A stretch of 21,044 nt of DNA from JASHVB01 sp049522565 (GTDB taxonomy: Bacteria > Pseudomonadota > Alphaproteobacteria > Acetobacterales > Acetobacteraceae), in assembly GCA_049522565.1 (NCBI GenBank), contig JBEKNT010000070.1, forward strand, positions 1 through 21,044, given 5' to 3'. Position 1 is the first letter of the stretch; the number at the start of each line of letters is the position of its first letter. The position numbers and the translations under genes were made by a program. The notes below the pieces were generated by a model. The model ran no database searches. It saw only the letters and a program-made list of their open reading frames with translations, and was not told the origin of the DNA. Shown here piece by piece: positions 8,144-15,400 of this stretch.

Positions 8144-8611
8144 ATGCGACTATGGCGGATCGGCAGTGCGCTGCATCCGGTGTGCAGTGGCGAAGGCGCG
8201 AGACTGAAGGGCGGACGCTGGAACCAGCCGGGCACGTCGGCGATCTATGCCGCGACGTCGTATGCAGCGGCCGTGCTGGAGATCCTGGTGCACGGCAATA
8301 TCGGCCGCGTGCCGCGAGGCTTTCGCTACGTGACGATCGACATCCCGGACGATGCGCGGATCGACCGCGTCGCACCCGATGCGGTGGCCGGCTGGGACGC
8401 GATGCCGCCGCGCGCGTCATGCGCGTTCGGCGAGGCATGGCTGCGCGGGCGGGAGGCGTTGGTGCTGCTGGTGCCGTCGGTGGTGACGAACGGGCTGGAC
8501 CTGAAGGCGTTGGTCAATCCGCTGCACCCGGACTTTGCGCGGATTGTGATCGGCGAGGAACAGCCGGTGCAGTGGGATGCGCGGCTGCTGCCGGCGCGCG
8601 CGGGCAGGTGA
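8144..8611 (+). CDS. RES-domain toxin (NAD+-degrading)
   Basis: The 155-aa protein belongs to the RES family, whose studied members deplete NAD+ by phosphorolysis or hydrolysis and stop growth when free of antitoxin. The three namesake residues are visible: R25 in KGGRWNQPG, E46 in AVLEILVHGN and S112 in LLVPSVVTNGLDL. They are followed by the typical LVNPLHPDF block. The N-terminus MRLWRIG is the usual family start. There is no Shine-Dalgarno sequence; the ATG is joined to the stop of a 4-codon reading frame (TGAATG), suggesting translation coupled to the antitoxin. The core residues are intact, so it is probably active. Confidence 0.94.
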   Translation: MRLWRIGSALHPVCSGEGARLKGGRWNQPGTSAIYAATSYAAAVLEILVHGNIGRVPRGFRYVTIDIPDDARIDRVAPDAVAGWDAMPPRASCAFGEAWLRGREALVLLVPSVVTNGLDLKALVNPLHPDFARIVIGEEQPVQWDARLLPARAGR

Positions 8612-8647
8612 CGGACATCGTTGGCGACGAGCCGCGAGACACCCCAT

Positions 8648-8747
8648 TGTCATTGCGAGGAGCGCAGCGACGCGGCAATCCCCCGCGTGCGGACCCGCTG
8701 CTCGTCACGCGCGGGATTGCTTCGTCGCTACGCTCCTCGCGATGACA
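8648..8747. repeat. TGTCATTGCGAGG-type ~100-bp inverted repeat, copy 1
   Basis: The ends are inverted (TGTCATTGCGAGGAGCGCAG versus CTACGCTCCTCGCGATGACA), with inner arms around GCAATCCCC and GGGATTGC. It lies between the convergent RES toxin and ketopantoate-reductase-like genes. A second full copy is at 9878-9978, and half-copies lie at about 17998-18078. Repeats of this kind are scattered through many alphaproteobacterial genomes. No coding content; it may serve as a terminator hairpin. Confidence 0.8.
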
Positions 8748-8795
8748 AGCCCGCCAGTGCCGTCGTGCGAATGTCAGCCAATCGACCGCGCGGTC

Positions 8796-9857
8796 TCACG
8801 AATTGACCAGCACGTTCTCCGGTCGGGGGGAAAGTTCGCCGCGCTCCACCCGCAGTACCTGGCGGGTGATCATTGCGTTGGTGGGCGCCGGCACGCCGAC
8901 CCGCGCGCCTTCGTCGGCGATGAAGCCGTTCATCAGCTCGATCTCGGTGCGCCGGCCCTTGGCCATGTCCTGCGCCATCGACGGGCGCTGATACGCTGCC
9001 CGTCCGCCGCCCTCGGCTGCCGAGAGCATCTGCGATTCGATTTCGTCCAATGCGGCACGGTTGTGTTCAGCGGCGAGCGCAAGCTTCTCCGGGTCGAGGA
9101 CGCCGACCATGCCCAGCTTGTAGCCGAGCGCCTGGCCGACCCGCACCGTTTCACCGCCCAGCCGAATGCAAACGCGGCGCACCGCGTCGTGCCGATCGCG
9201 CTCATTGCCACCCATGCCGGTGGCGGCCGACACACCGTTGCGCATGGCATTCACGCACAGCTTGGTCCAGCGCTCGCCCCACAAATTGTCGGTGGCCTTG
9301 GCGTTGTCCACGTCGTGCATGATGGCGGCGAGTTCCTGCGACCGCCTGGTGATGCGCCCGCTGGGTTCGCCGACATAGAACGCGGTGGCGTCCGGCCGCC
9401 GGGCATAGCCGCGGCGGATGTGGCCCGGCTCATACAGATCGACGCCGACGCCGCCGCCGACGATGATGCCCAGCGTGCGGCCCCAGCCCATCACCGAGGC
9501 GAGACGCTCCTCGTTGATGCAGTTCTGCATCGACGCGGCATAGCCGTTCGCCGCGAGATACTGCCGGATCATCATCGCCGCCCAGATCGTGTCGTACGAC
9601 TTCACCGAGATCAGCGCGATGTCGATCGGGCGTTGCCTGGCCAGGTTCTGCACCTCGGTCAGGTGCATCGTATTGACCTTGACGGTGTGGCGCTCGGCAT
9701 CGGTCATGCCGTACAGGTTCATGCCGTTGGCACGAATCGCTTCGACATGCTCTGGCCACGGGTCGATCAGCGTCACGTCGTGCCCGGCATGCGCCAGGCT
9801 GGCACCGACATAGCCCCCCACCGCGCCGGCGCCGACGACGGCGATGCGTTTGGTCAT
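8796..9857 (-). CDS. Ketopantoate reductase-like NAD(P)-dependent dehydrogenase (PanE/ApbA family)
   Basis: The 353-aa protein starts MTKRIAVVGAGAVGGYVGA, a Rossmann nucleotide-binding motif with GAGAVGG at 9-15. A C-terminal helical domain contains WTKLCVNAMRNGVSAATG (the Lys-Leu-x-x-Asn segment of the family) and EIELMNGFIADEGARVGVPA-like sequence holding the conserved Glu and Asn-Gly. The ATG at 9857 has GGGAG and AAGGA upstream. A longer in-frame start would read into the repeat element and is rejected. At 353 aa it is longer than E. coli PanE (about 300), and no pantothenate genes are nearby, so it may reduce another 2-oxo acid. It stands alone between two repeat copies. Confidence 0.88.
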   Translation of the reverse strand: MTKRIAVVGAGAVGGYVGASLAHAGHDVTLIDPWPEHVEAIRANGMNLYGMTDAERHTVKVNTMHLTEVQNLARQRPIDIALISVKSYDTIWAAMMIRQYLAANGYAASMQNCINEERLASVMGWGRTLGIIVGGGVGVDLYEPGHIRRGYARRPDATAFYVGEPSGRITRRSQELAAIMHDVDNAKATDNLWGERWTKLCVNAMRNGVSAATGMGGNERDRHDAVRRVCIRLGGETVRVGQALGYKLGMVGVLDPEKLALAAEHNRAALDEIESQMLSAAEGGGRAAYQRPSMAQDMAKGRRTEIELMNGFIADEGARVGVPAPTNAMITRQVLRVERGELSPRPENVLVNS

Positions 9858-9877
9858 TCCTTGGTCTCCCGTTCCGC

Positions 9878-9978
9878 TGTCATTGCGAGGCCCGCAACGC
9901 CGAAGCAATCTCCTGCACGATGAGCCGGCGGCTCGTCAGGCGGGAGATTGCTTCGTCGCTGCGCTTCTCGCAATGACA
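9878..9978. repeat. TGTCATTGCGAGG-type ~100-bp inverted repeat, copy 2
   Basis: It starts TGTCATTGCGAGGCCCGCAA and ends CTGCGCTTCTCGCAATGACA, with inner arms around GCAATCTCC and GGAGATTGC. It has the same ends as the copy at 8648-8747 but a different centre. It lies 20 bp upstream of the ketopantoate-reductase-like start, so transcription of that gene must begin in or beyond this element. Its last 6 bp overlap the first unit of the tandem repeat that follows. Confidence 0.8.
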
Positions 9979-10032
9979 GGTGGGCGCATGACAGGTGGGC
10001 ACATGACAGGTGGGCACATGACAGGTGGGCAC
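9973..10032. repeat. 15-bp tandem repeat, four units
   Basis: ATGACAGGTGGGCAC is present four times with exact 15-bp spacing; the first unit has one change (GCGC for GCAC). The first unit begins with the ATGACA end of the inverted repeat, as if the array grew from its edge. There are no spacers, so this is not a CRISPR array. It lies between divergent upstream DNA of the ketopantoate-reductase-like gene and the 3' end of the oxidoreductase. Confidence 0.9.
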
Positions 10033-10069
10033 CGCATCGTCACTGCGCTTGCCGCAACGACAGGGCGCG

Positions 10070-12157
10070 TCACTCCGCCGCCATCTGCAATTCCGTCGCC
10101 GCAGCGCGCAGCCACACGGCGGTGTCGTGGAACACCGCACCGCCGAGTGGCGGGCCGGGGTCATCGCTGGTCAGCGCATTGATGCCGATGCCGCCTTCGA
10201 ACGCCTCGCTCGGCCAGATGCTTTCCGACACCAGGACGCCGGGCTGCATGCCCTCCACGATGCGCGCGTGCAGCACCACCTCGCCGCGCGCGTTGCCGAG
10301 CAGGACCTTTGCGCCATCGGCGATCCCCAGCCGCGCCGCGTCGTCCGGATGCAGCATGACCGTGGGACGGCCCTCGCGCTTCTTGCCTGACGGCATCTCG
10401 GTGAAGCTGGTGTTGAGGTAGCTGCGTGCCGGCGAGGTCATCAGGCGGAACGGCCGGTCAGGGCCCGTCGGGTCGATCGTCGGCATGTGGTCGGGCAGGT
10501 GCGGCATGACGCCCTGCGTATCGCCCATCGCCTTCCAGTCGGGGGCGAATGCGAACTTTCCCCCGGCGCGCGGAAAGCCAGTGAGGAAGTGGGCCTGGTC
10601 GAACGGCAACGCGGCGTCGATCCAGCGTTCGCGCAGCACGGTCGCGGCGTCCGGCCAGCCGGAGGCGCGCAACGTGGCGTCGATGATCTGCATCGCGGTC
10701 ATCTCGAAGCCGGGATGCCGCGCGCCCAGCCGCGACGCCAGGCCTTGCAGCACCTCATGGTTGGAACGGCACTCGCCCGGCGGCGCGATCAGCTTCGGGC
10801 CGATCTGGATGTGGGTGTGGCCGCCGGCCTGATACAGGTCGTCGTGCTCCATGAACATCGTCGCCGGCAGCACCACATCGGCCCAACGGGCCGTTTCGGT
10901 CATGAACTGTTCGTGCACGCAGACGAACAGGTCATCGCGGGAAAAGCCGCGGCGGACGCGGTTGCTGTCGGGGCAGACCGTCAGCGGATTCTGGTTCTGG
11001 ATCAGCAGCGCATGCACCTGCGGCCCGTCCCCCAGCTCCGTCCGGTCGCCGGTCAGCACGCTGCCGATTCTGCTCATGTCGAGCTGACGGATGCTGGTGT
11101 CACGGACGTCCAACCCTTCGATCAGCGTTTTGTCGATGTGATACATGCCGCGGTTCGACCACAGCGCGCCGCCGCCTTCGTGCTGCCAGGCGCCGGTGAC
11201 GGTCGGCAGGCAGCTCACCGCATGCATGTTCGCCGCCCCGTTGCGGCTGCGCGCGAAGCCGTAGCCGCAACGGATGTAGCTGCGCCGGGTGCGGCCGTAC
11301 AGCGCGGCGAATTCTTCCACCTGCCGCACCGGCAGGCCGGTGATCGCCGCCGCCCATTCCGGACCGCGCGATTGCAGATGGGCTTCGAGCGCGGCAGCGT
11401 CGTCGGCGTAGCGCGCCATGTAGGCGCGGTCGGCGTAGCCGTCGCGGAATGCCACGTGCATCACGGCGCAGGCCAGCGCGCCGTCGGTGCCGGGGCGCGG
11501 CGCCAGATGCAGGTCCGCCGCCGCCGCGGTCGGTGAGCGATACGGATCGACCACCACCAGCTTCGCCCCGCGTTCCTTCCGCGCGCGGGTGATGTGCGTC
11601 ATGACATTGACCTGGGTGGAGACGGGATTGCCGCCCCACACCACGATCAAATCGGACACCGCCATCTCGCGTGGATCGACGCCGCGGCTCTGGCCGATGC
11701 CGGCGTGCCAGCCGGCCTCCGGCAGCGAGGTGCAGATTGTGAGGTTCTGCCGCGAGTAGCGCATCACGTGGCGCAACCGGTTGATGCCGTCGCGCTGCAC
11801 CAGGCCCATCGTGCCGGCGTAGTAGAACGGCCACACCGCCGCCGGGCCGTGCTGCGCGGCGACGTCGGTGAAGGCGCCGGCGACGCGGTCCAATGCCTCG
11901 TCCCAACCGATGCGGCGGAACTGGCCGGAGCCTTTCGGGCCGGTGCGCAGCAGCGGATGCGTCAGCCGGTCCGGGTGGTGGATGCGCTCGGCGTAGCGCG
12001 CGACTTTCGTGCAGATGACGCCGGCGGTGTAGCTGTTGTCCGCCGCGCCATGCACGGCGCCGATGCGGGTGCCGTCGCGCACCTCCACCTCGAGCGCGCA
12101 GGTGGACGGGCAGTCGTGCGGGCAGACGGAGTTGCGGATTTCGCTGGATGCTTGCAT
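10070..12157 (-). CDS. Molybdopterin (bis-MGD) oxidoreductase, DMSO reductase family
   Basis: The 695-aa protein has an N-terminal 4Fe-4S motif with C12, C16, C20 and C49 (CPHDCPSTC and GVICTK), then molybdopterin domains with LIVVWGGNPVSTQVNVMTHI, KLVVVDPYRSPTA, the YGFARSRNGAANMHA region, ADVVLPATMFMEHDDLY, and a C-terminal dinucleotide-binding barrel (MLHPDDAARLGIADGAKVLL). Such enzymes transfer oxygen or hydride using Mo or W. There is no twin-arginine signal, so it is probably cytoplasmic. The start at 12157 is chosen because the Fe-S motif follows at once; the frame stays open another 360 codons upstream, but that part is antisense to the creatininase gene. No partner subunits are nearby. 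The substrate is unknown. Confidence 0.92.
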   Translation of the reverse strand: MQASSEIRNSVCPHDCPSTCALEVEVRDGTRIGAVHGAADNSYTAGVICTKVARYAERIHHPDRLTHPLLRTGPKGSGQFRRIGWDEALDRVAGAFTDVAAQHGPAAVWPFYYAGTMGLVQRDGINRLRHVMRYSRQNLTICTSLPEAGWHAGIGQSRGVDPREMAVSDLIVVWGGNPVSTQVNVMTHITRARKERGAKLVVVDPYRSPTAAAADLHLAPRPGTDGALACAVMHVAFRDGYADRAYMARYADDAAALEAHLQSRGPEWAAAITGLPVRQVEEFAALYGRTRRSYIRCGYGFARSRNGAANMHAVSCLPTVTGAWQHEGGGALWSNRGMYHIDKTLIEGLDVRDTSIRQLDMSRIGSVLTGDRTELGDGPQVHALLIQNQNPLTVCPDSNRVRRGFSRDDLFVCVHEQFMTETARWADVVLPATMFMEHDDLYQAGGHTHIQIGPKLIAPPGECRSNHEVLQGLASRLGARHPGFEMTAMQIIDATLRASGWPDAATVLRERWIDAALPFDQAHFLTGFPRAGGKFAFAPDWKAMGDTQGVMPHLPDHMPTIDPTGPDRPFRLMTSPARSYLNTSFTEMPSGKKREGRPTVMLHPDDAARLGIADGAKVLLGNARGEVVLHARIVEGMQPGVLVSESIWPSEAFEGGIGINALTSDDPGPPLGGAVFHDTAVWLRAAATELQMAAE

Positions 12158-12319
12158 GGGTGCGAAGGCTAGCCTGCGCAACGGCGCGTTGGCAAAGCCT
12201 GGGCGCGGCGGCGCCGGGCTGGGGGGCTGGCGGCTCGCACAGTCATGGCGGTGATTGCCCCGGCCGCACCATCCCGGGCAAAGTCTCCCGGCCACGCTAA
12301 ACCGCAAGGGGGCCGCTCG
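12158..12319. promoter_or_regulatory. Divergent intergenic region, oxidoreductase / creatininase-family gene
   Basis: The 162-bp gap separates the molybdopterin oxidoreductase (-) from the creatininase-family gene (+). It must hold the promoters for both unless they lie inside the genes. AAGGGGG about 8 nt before the ATG at 12320 is the likely ribosome binding site. I see no clear operator or hairpin. Confidence 0.35.
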
Positions 12320-13132
12320 ATGACCGACGATTGGCAAGGCACGCATGATTGGGGCGCGCTGACCCGCGCACAGATCGCCGCCGCGCGCGATGCCGGCGCA
12401 CTGCCGGTGCTGACCGTCGGTTCGGTAGAGCAACATGCCGACCATCTGCCGGTGGATACCGATACGCTGTCGGCCTACCGCATGGCGCTGGCGGCGGCGC
12501 AGCGTTGCCCCGCGCCGCATGTGCTGGTGTTGCCGCCGCCCTCGTTCGGCTTTTCGCCACATCACCGCGCCTGGGCCGGCACCATCACGCTGTCGCTGGA
12601 GACCTTCGTCGGGCTGGTGACGGACGTCGCCGAGAGCCTGCAGCGCACCGGCTTCAAGCGCTTGCTCATCGTCAACGGCCATGGCGGCAACCAGGGGCCG
12701 TTGAATGCGGCCTGTACCACACTTGCGAGTCGCGGGCTGGAGGTGGGCTACGTGAACTACATGGCGCCGGGGCAGCGGCAGTGGCTGGAGGTGCTGCCCG
12801 GCGCGCTGCGCGGCGTCGGCCACGCCTGCGCCTATGAGACCGCGTTGCAGCTCGCGCTGCGCCCGCCGGAACTGGCCGAACGTATTGCGTCGCGCATCGG
12901 CAGCCTGCCCCCGCGGCTGTCGCCGTCCTACGTGGCGGGCAACGCGCCGGACGTGCTGCGTCCCGCAGGGGCGTACTGGGCGGCGATCTTCGCCGCGGGC
13001 GACATCGGCTATGTCGGCGACCCGGCCGCCGCGACAAAGGAATCCGGCGACGCCCTGATCGAGGCGACCGTTGCCGCGCTGGCGCAGTTTTACGCGGACT
13101 TCGCGGGCGCGCGGTTGCGGGTGGGGGCGTAG
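12320..13132 (+). CDS. Creatininase-family metal-dependent amidohydrolase
   Basis: The 270-aa protein has the creatininase fold markers: VGSVEQHADHLPVDTDT with probable metal ligands E37, H39 and D48, then LLIVNGHGGNQGPLNAA (His in the NGHGGN loop), and HACAYETALQLAL with the last Glu ligand. The family includes creatinine amidohydrolase, MftE-like peptidases and formamide-releasing enzymes of flavin and purine pathways, so the substrate is open. The ATG at 12320 is preferred to the upstream ATG at 12245 because the family starts just before the W-x-x-LT segment and AAGGGGG lies upstream. It is divergent from the molybdopterin oxidoreductase and convergent with the Crp/Fnr regulator. The 187-bp gap after it (13133-13319) shows no gene. 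Confidence 0.88.
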   Translation: MTDDWQGTHDWGALTRAQIAAARDAGALPVLTVGSVEQHADHLPVDTDTLSAYRMALAAAQRCPAPHVLVLPPPSFGFSPHHRAWAGTITLSLETFVGLVTDVAESLQRTGFKRLLIVNGHGGNQGPLNAACTTLASRGLEVGYVNYMAPGQRQWLEVLPGALRGVGHACAYETALQLALRPPELAERIASRIGSLPPRLSPSYVAGNAPDVLRPAGAYWAAIFAAGDIGYVGDPAAATKESGDALIEATVAALAQFYADFAGARLRVGA

Positions 13133-13319
13133 GCGCCGGCCGCCGGGCGCGGTGACATGGCGTAAACCGCGTTCCAGGCGACACCGGCATGATCCGCCAC
13201 TGCGGCAGATGTCGATGGAATGTTCCGCTGCCGACAAACAACCGTGCGTGTCAGTTTCGATGCGGGACGACGACAGGCAACCCCGGCTTGATACCGTATC
13301 CTTCGTTCTACGTCACTTT

Positions 13320-14090
13320 CTAAAGCAAGCCGGGAATGCGTTGGCGTGTGAGGTAGCGCTCCTCAAAGCCAGCCAGCGTCGACAGCGACGCAAGGTCATG
13401 AATGACGACCCGCTGCCCCTCGACCGTTGCCAACCCCTCGTCGCGCAGACACCGGATCATGCGGTTGATATGCGGCACGCTCAATCCAAGGACATCGGCC
13501 ATCAACTCCTGCGTCAGCGGCAGGGTATAGGACAGGTCGTCGCCCAGGCCGGCGGCGCGCAGTCGCACCAGCAGCTCCAGGATCAGGTGAGCCAGCCGTT
13601 CATACGCGGAACGACGCCCGAGATCGACGAGGTGCTCGCCGTCGATCGCCGCCTCGCAGGCCGCCGACCAGAAGAGTGCCGTCCCGATCCGCGGAAAGCG
13701 GGCGAACAGGCTGAACAGCTTCACAAAGGGAACCGGGGCAAGCACCACGTCGGTCAGCGCGGACACCGAATTCACCGCAACGTCGAACAAACAGGACGGC
13801 AGGCCGATGAAGTCCCCCGGCAGCCCCAGATTCAACACCTGCCGCTTGCCGTCCTGTAGCACCTTGTAGCGGGACACGACGCCACTACAGAGGATGAAAA
13901 TGTGGTCGTAACGACGTCCCGCGACGATAACCTCGCGATGCCGGCCAAGCTTGCGTCTCGGCTCATGCAGATCGCCAAGGAATTCAACTTCGGCCTCTGA
14001 CAGGGCCAGGTACGATGCGAGCTTGTCCACCAGTGGCAACGTCGTTGCGGCAACCGCCGGCGACGCAACCAGCACTGCGCCTTGAGCCAT
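13320..14090 (-). CDS. Crp/Fnr-family transcriptional regulator lacking Fe-S cysteines
   Basis: The 256-aa regulator has an N-terminal cyclic-nucleotide-binding-like barrel (about 25-140, with YDHIFILCSGVVSRYK and GLPGDFIGLPSCLF), a dimer helix, and a winged helix-turn-helix at about 190-235 (LTQELMADVLGLSVPHINRM). There is no N-terminal cysteine cluster, so it is not an oxygen-sensing 4Fe-4S FNR. In the recognition helix the E-x-x-S-R of FNR is P206-x-x-N209-R210, so its DNA target probably differs from TTGAT. The ATG at 14090 has GGAGGTG 5 nt upstream; the longer start at 14135 does not. It is divergent from the stress protein/transporter genes and may control them and itself. Confidence 0.9.
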   Translation of the reverse strand: MAQGAVLVASPAVAATTLPLVDKLASYLALSEAEVEFLGDLHEPRRKLGRHREVIVAGRRYDHIFILCSGVVSRYKVLQDGKRQVLNLGLPGDFIGLPSCLFDVAVNSVSALTDVVLAPVPFVKLFSLFARFPRIGTALFWSAACEAAIDGEHLVDLGRRSAYERLAHLILELLVRLRAAGLGDDLSYTLPLTQELMADVLGLSVPHINRMIRCLRDEGLATVEGQRVVIHDLASLSTLAGFEERYLTRQRIPGLL

Positions 14091-14154
14091 AGCCGCACCT
14101 CCGGCATCGGCGGTCCGCAGCGCCGCCGGTCGCAAGAACGGGTTGAACGAGCGC

Positions 14155-14170
14155 GTGACGTCCGCGTCAC
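14155..14170. promoter_or_regulatory. GTGACG-N4-CGTCAC dyad (candidate regulator site)
   Basis: A perfect inverted repeat with 6-bp arms and a TCCG spacer, 65-80 bp upstream of the Crp/Fnr-family start. The GTGA...TCAC halves recall Crp-family sites, but with spacing 2 bp wider than the E. coli CRP consensus. It could be an autoregulatory site. It is short enough to occur by chance in GC-rich DNA. Confidence 0.3.
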
Positions 14171-14205
14171 CTAATCCGGAATGGAGGGCAAAGCAAGATG
14201 GCTTA

Positions 14206-14219
14206 TTAATCTAAATCAA
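14206..14219. promoter_or_regulatory. FNR/FixK-like box
   Basis: TTAAT-CTAA-ATCAA matches the FNR/FixK consensus TTGAT-N4-ATCAA at 9 of 10 half-site positions. It sits in the only AT-rich patch of the divergent region, 116 bp from the regulator start and 269 bp from the stress-protein start. Universal stress genes are often under FNR/FixK control, so oxygen or redox regulation is plausible. The adjacent regulator lacks the FNR recognition residues, so another regulator may be the one that binds. Confidence 0.5.
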
Positions 14220-14487
14220 TGCCGCAGATTGTGGCCCGGTTCGCCAGCCTAACGGACTATCGCTGCACGTGCGTCGCGTGTTCGAGGCAGGCCTCGCCTG
14301 CGGTCGGTCATTTGGTCGCGCGAGCCTGCCGGCTGCATGTCCCGTCCGGCCTGCACTTGCATCGCACCAGCGGTTTGCGTGGAGCCATCCGGGGAACGAC
14401 GAAGCGAAACGACATCGACCGGGCACGCGCAGCGAGCGACCGGTGCCAGCCGATCGCTGACGAACGATGCCTGGCGGAGAGGGGCGA

Positions 14488-15336
14488 ATGAGCCTGAGAG
14501 ATATTGTCGTCTTCCTCGACTCGAGTTCCGCCAGCGAAGAACGCCTGCGGCTGGCGATCCGCATCGCCCGCGAACACGGGGCCGGTCTGAGCGCCGTCTT
14601 CGCGCATCATGACCAGGCAGTTGAATACGCGCCCAGCCCTGCCATGCGGCGCGGACTGCTAACCCAGCTCGTAGCAAGTGCGGCCGGCGCGCGGCGCAAC
14701 ACACCGTTCAATGACGGCACCGAGCAACGGTTGCGCGAATGCCTCCGCTGGTTCGGCGGCGACGCTACCTGGTACGACCTGGACCAGATCGGTTCGGCCG
14801 GACTGATCGCCTTCACGCGAACCGCCGACCTCATCATTCTCGGCCAGATCTGCCCCGATGTCCGACGGGTGGCCGCGTGGCGGCCGGACGATATCGTCGT
14901 CGATAGTGGACGCCCGGTATTGCTGGTGCCTTATGTCGGGACGTTCACCGAACTCGGTCGCCGCGTTCTGGTTGCCTGGGATGGCTCGCGCGAGGCGGCG
15001 CGCGCGCTCAACGATGCGTTGCCGGTGATCCGCACCGCGACCGCTGTCACCGTGATGACCGTCCGCACCCGCGATGGAGATTTGCAGCGCGATCGCGAGG
15101 CGACGCAGCGCGTCGTCCGTCACCTGGCGCGGCACGACATTCGCGCGCGCGCGGACCATCCGCTGCGCAGCGGCCACGCCATATCGGATGTGCTGCTGTC
15201 AGCGGTAACCGACATCTGCGCCGACCTGATCGTTGCCGGTGCCTACCACCATTCGCCGCTGCGTGAGGCGCTGATCGGCGGGGTCAGTCGAGAGCTGCTT
15301 CAACACATGACGGTCCCGATGCTGATGTCGCACTAG
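14488..15336 (+). CDS. Tandem-domain universal stress protein
   Basis: The 282-aa cytoplasmic protein has two Usp domains. The first (about 3-145) starts LRDIVVFLDSSSASEERL, and the second (about 155-282) starts GRRVLVAWDGSREAARAL. The second ends with ADLIVAGAYHHSPLREALIG and a GGVSRELL segment, the glycine-rich nucleotide-binding loop type of the family. The corresponding loop of the first domain (DLIILGQICPDVRR) lacks the pattern, so probably only the C-terminal domain binds nucleotide. The ATG at 14488 has AGAGGGG just upstream. It is 64 nt ahead of the MFS transporter on the same strand, probably in one transcript, with an FNR-like box in the upstream region. Confidence 0.93.
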   Translation: MSLRDIVVFLDSSSASEERLRLAIRIAREHGAGLSAVFAHHDQAVEYAPSPAMRRGLLTQLVASAAGARRNTPFNDGTEQRLRECLRWFGGDATWYDLDQIGSAGLIAFTRTADLIILGQICPDVRRVAAWRPDDIVVDSGRPVLLVPYVGTFTELGRRVLVAWDGSREAARALNDALPVIRTATAVTVMTVRTRDGDLQRDREATQRVVRHLARHDIRARADHPLRSGHAISDVLLSAVTDICADLIVAGAYHHSPLREALIGGVSRELLQHMTVPMLMSH

Positions 15337-15400
15337 GTGTCGGCAATCCCGGCGCGGACCGCGCCGCTGCCGAATAAAGCCACAAAACGGAGGGAGGACC

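Larger units (their letters stand above)
14091..14487. promoter_or_regulatory. 397-bp divergent regulatory region between regulator and stress-protein genes
   Basis: No convincing gene lies here; short open frames lack family features. It contains a GTGACG dyad at 14155-14170, an AT-rich stretch with an FNR-like box at 14201-14220, and a long G+C-rich leader before the stress-protein gene. Promoters for both flanking genes are expected here. AGAGGGG just before 14488 is the ribosome binding site of the stress-protein gene. Confidence 0.5.

Noticed and set aside
8577..9923. 448-codon + frame opposite the ketopantoate-reductase-like gene
   Set aside because: It starts inside the RES gene, runs through the repeat element and has antisense-type composition; no family features.
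9973..10032. Possible CRISPR array
   Set aside because: The units are contiguous, 15 bp, with no unique spacers, and no cas genes are in the window.
12158..13237. 360-codon upstream extension of the molybdopterin oxidoreductase frame
   Set aside because: It is antisense to the well-supported creatininase gene and is Arg/Gly/Gln-rich; the Fe-S motif of the oxidoreductase starts right after the ATG at 12157.
14219..14491. 90-codon frame in the divergent region upstream of the stress-protein gene
   Set aside because: Starts at the edge of the FNR-like box, no ribosome binding site, Cys/His/Arg-rich composition without any motif.
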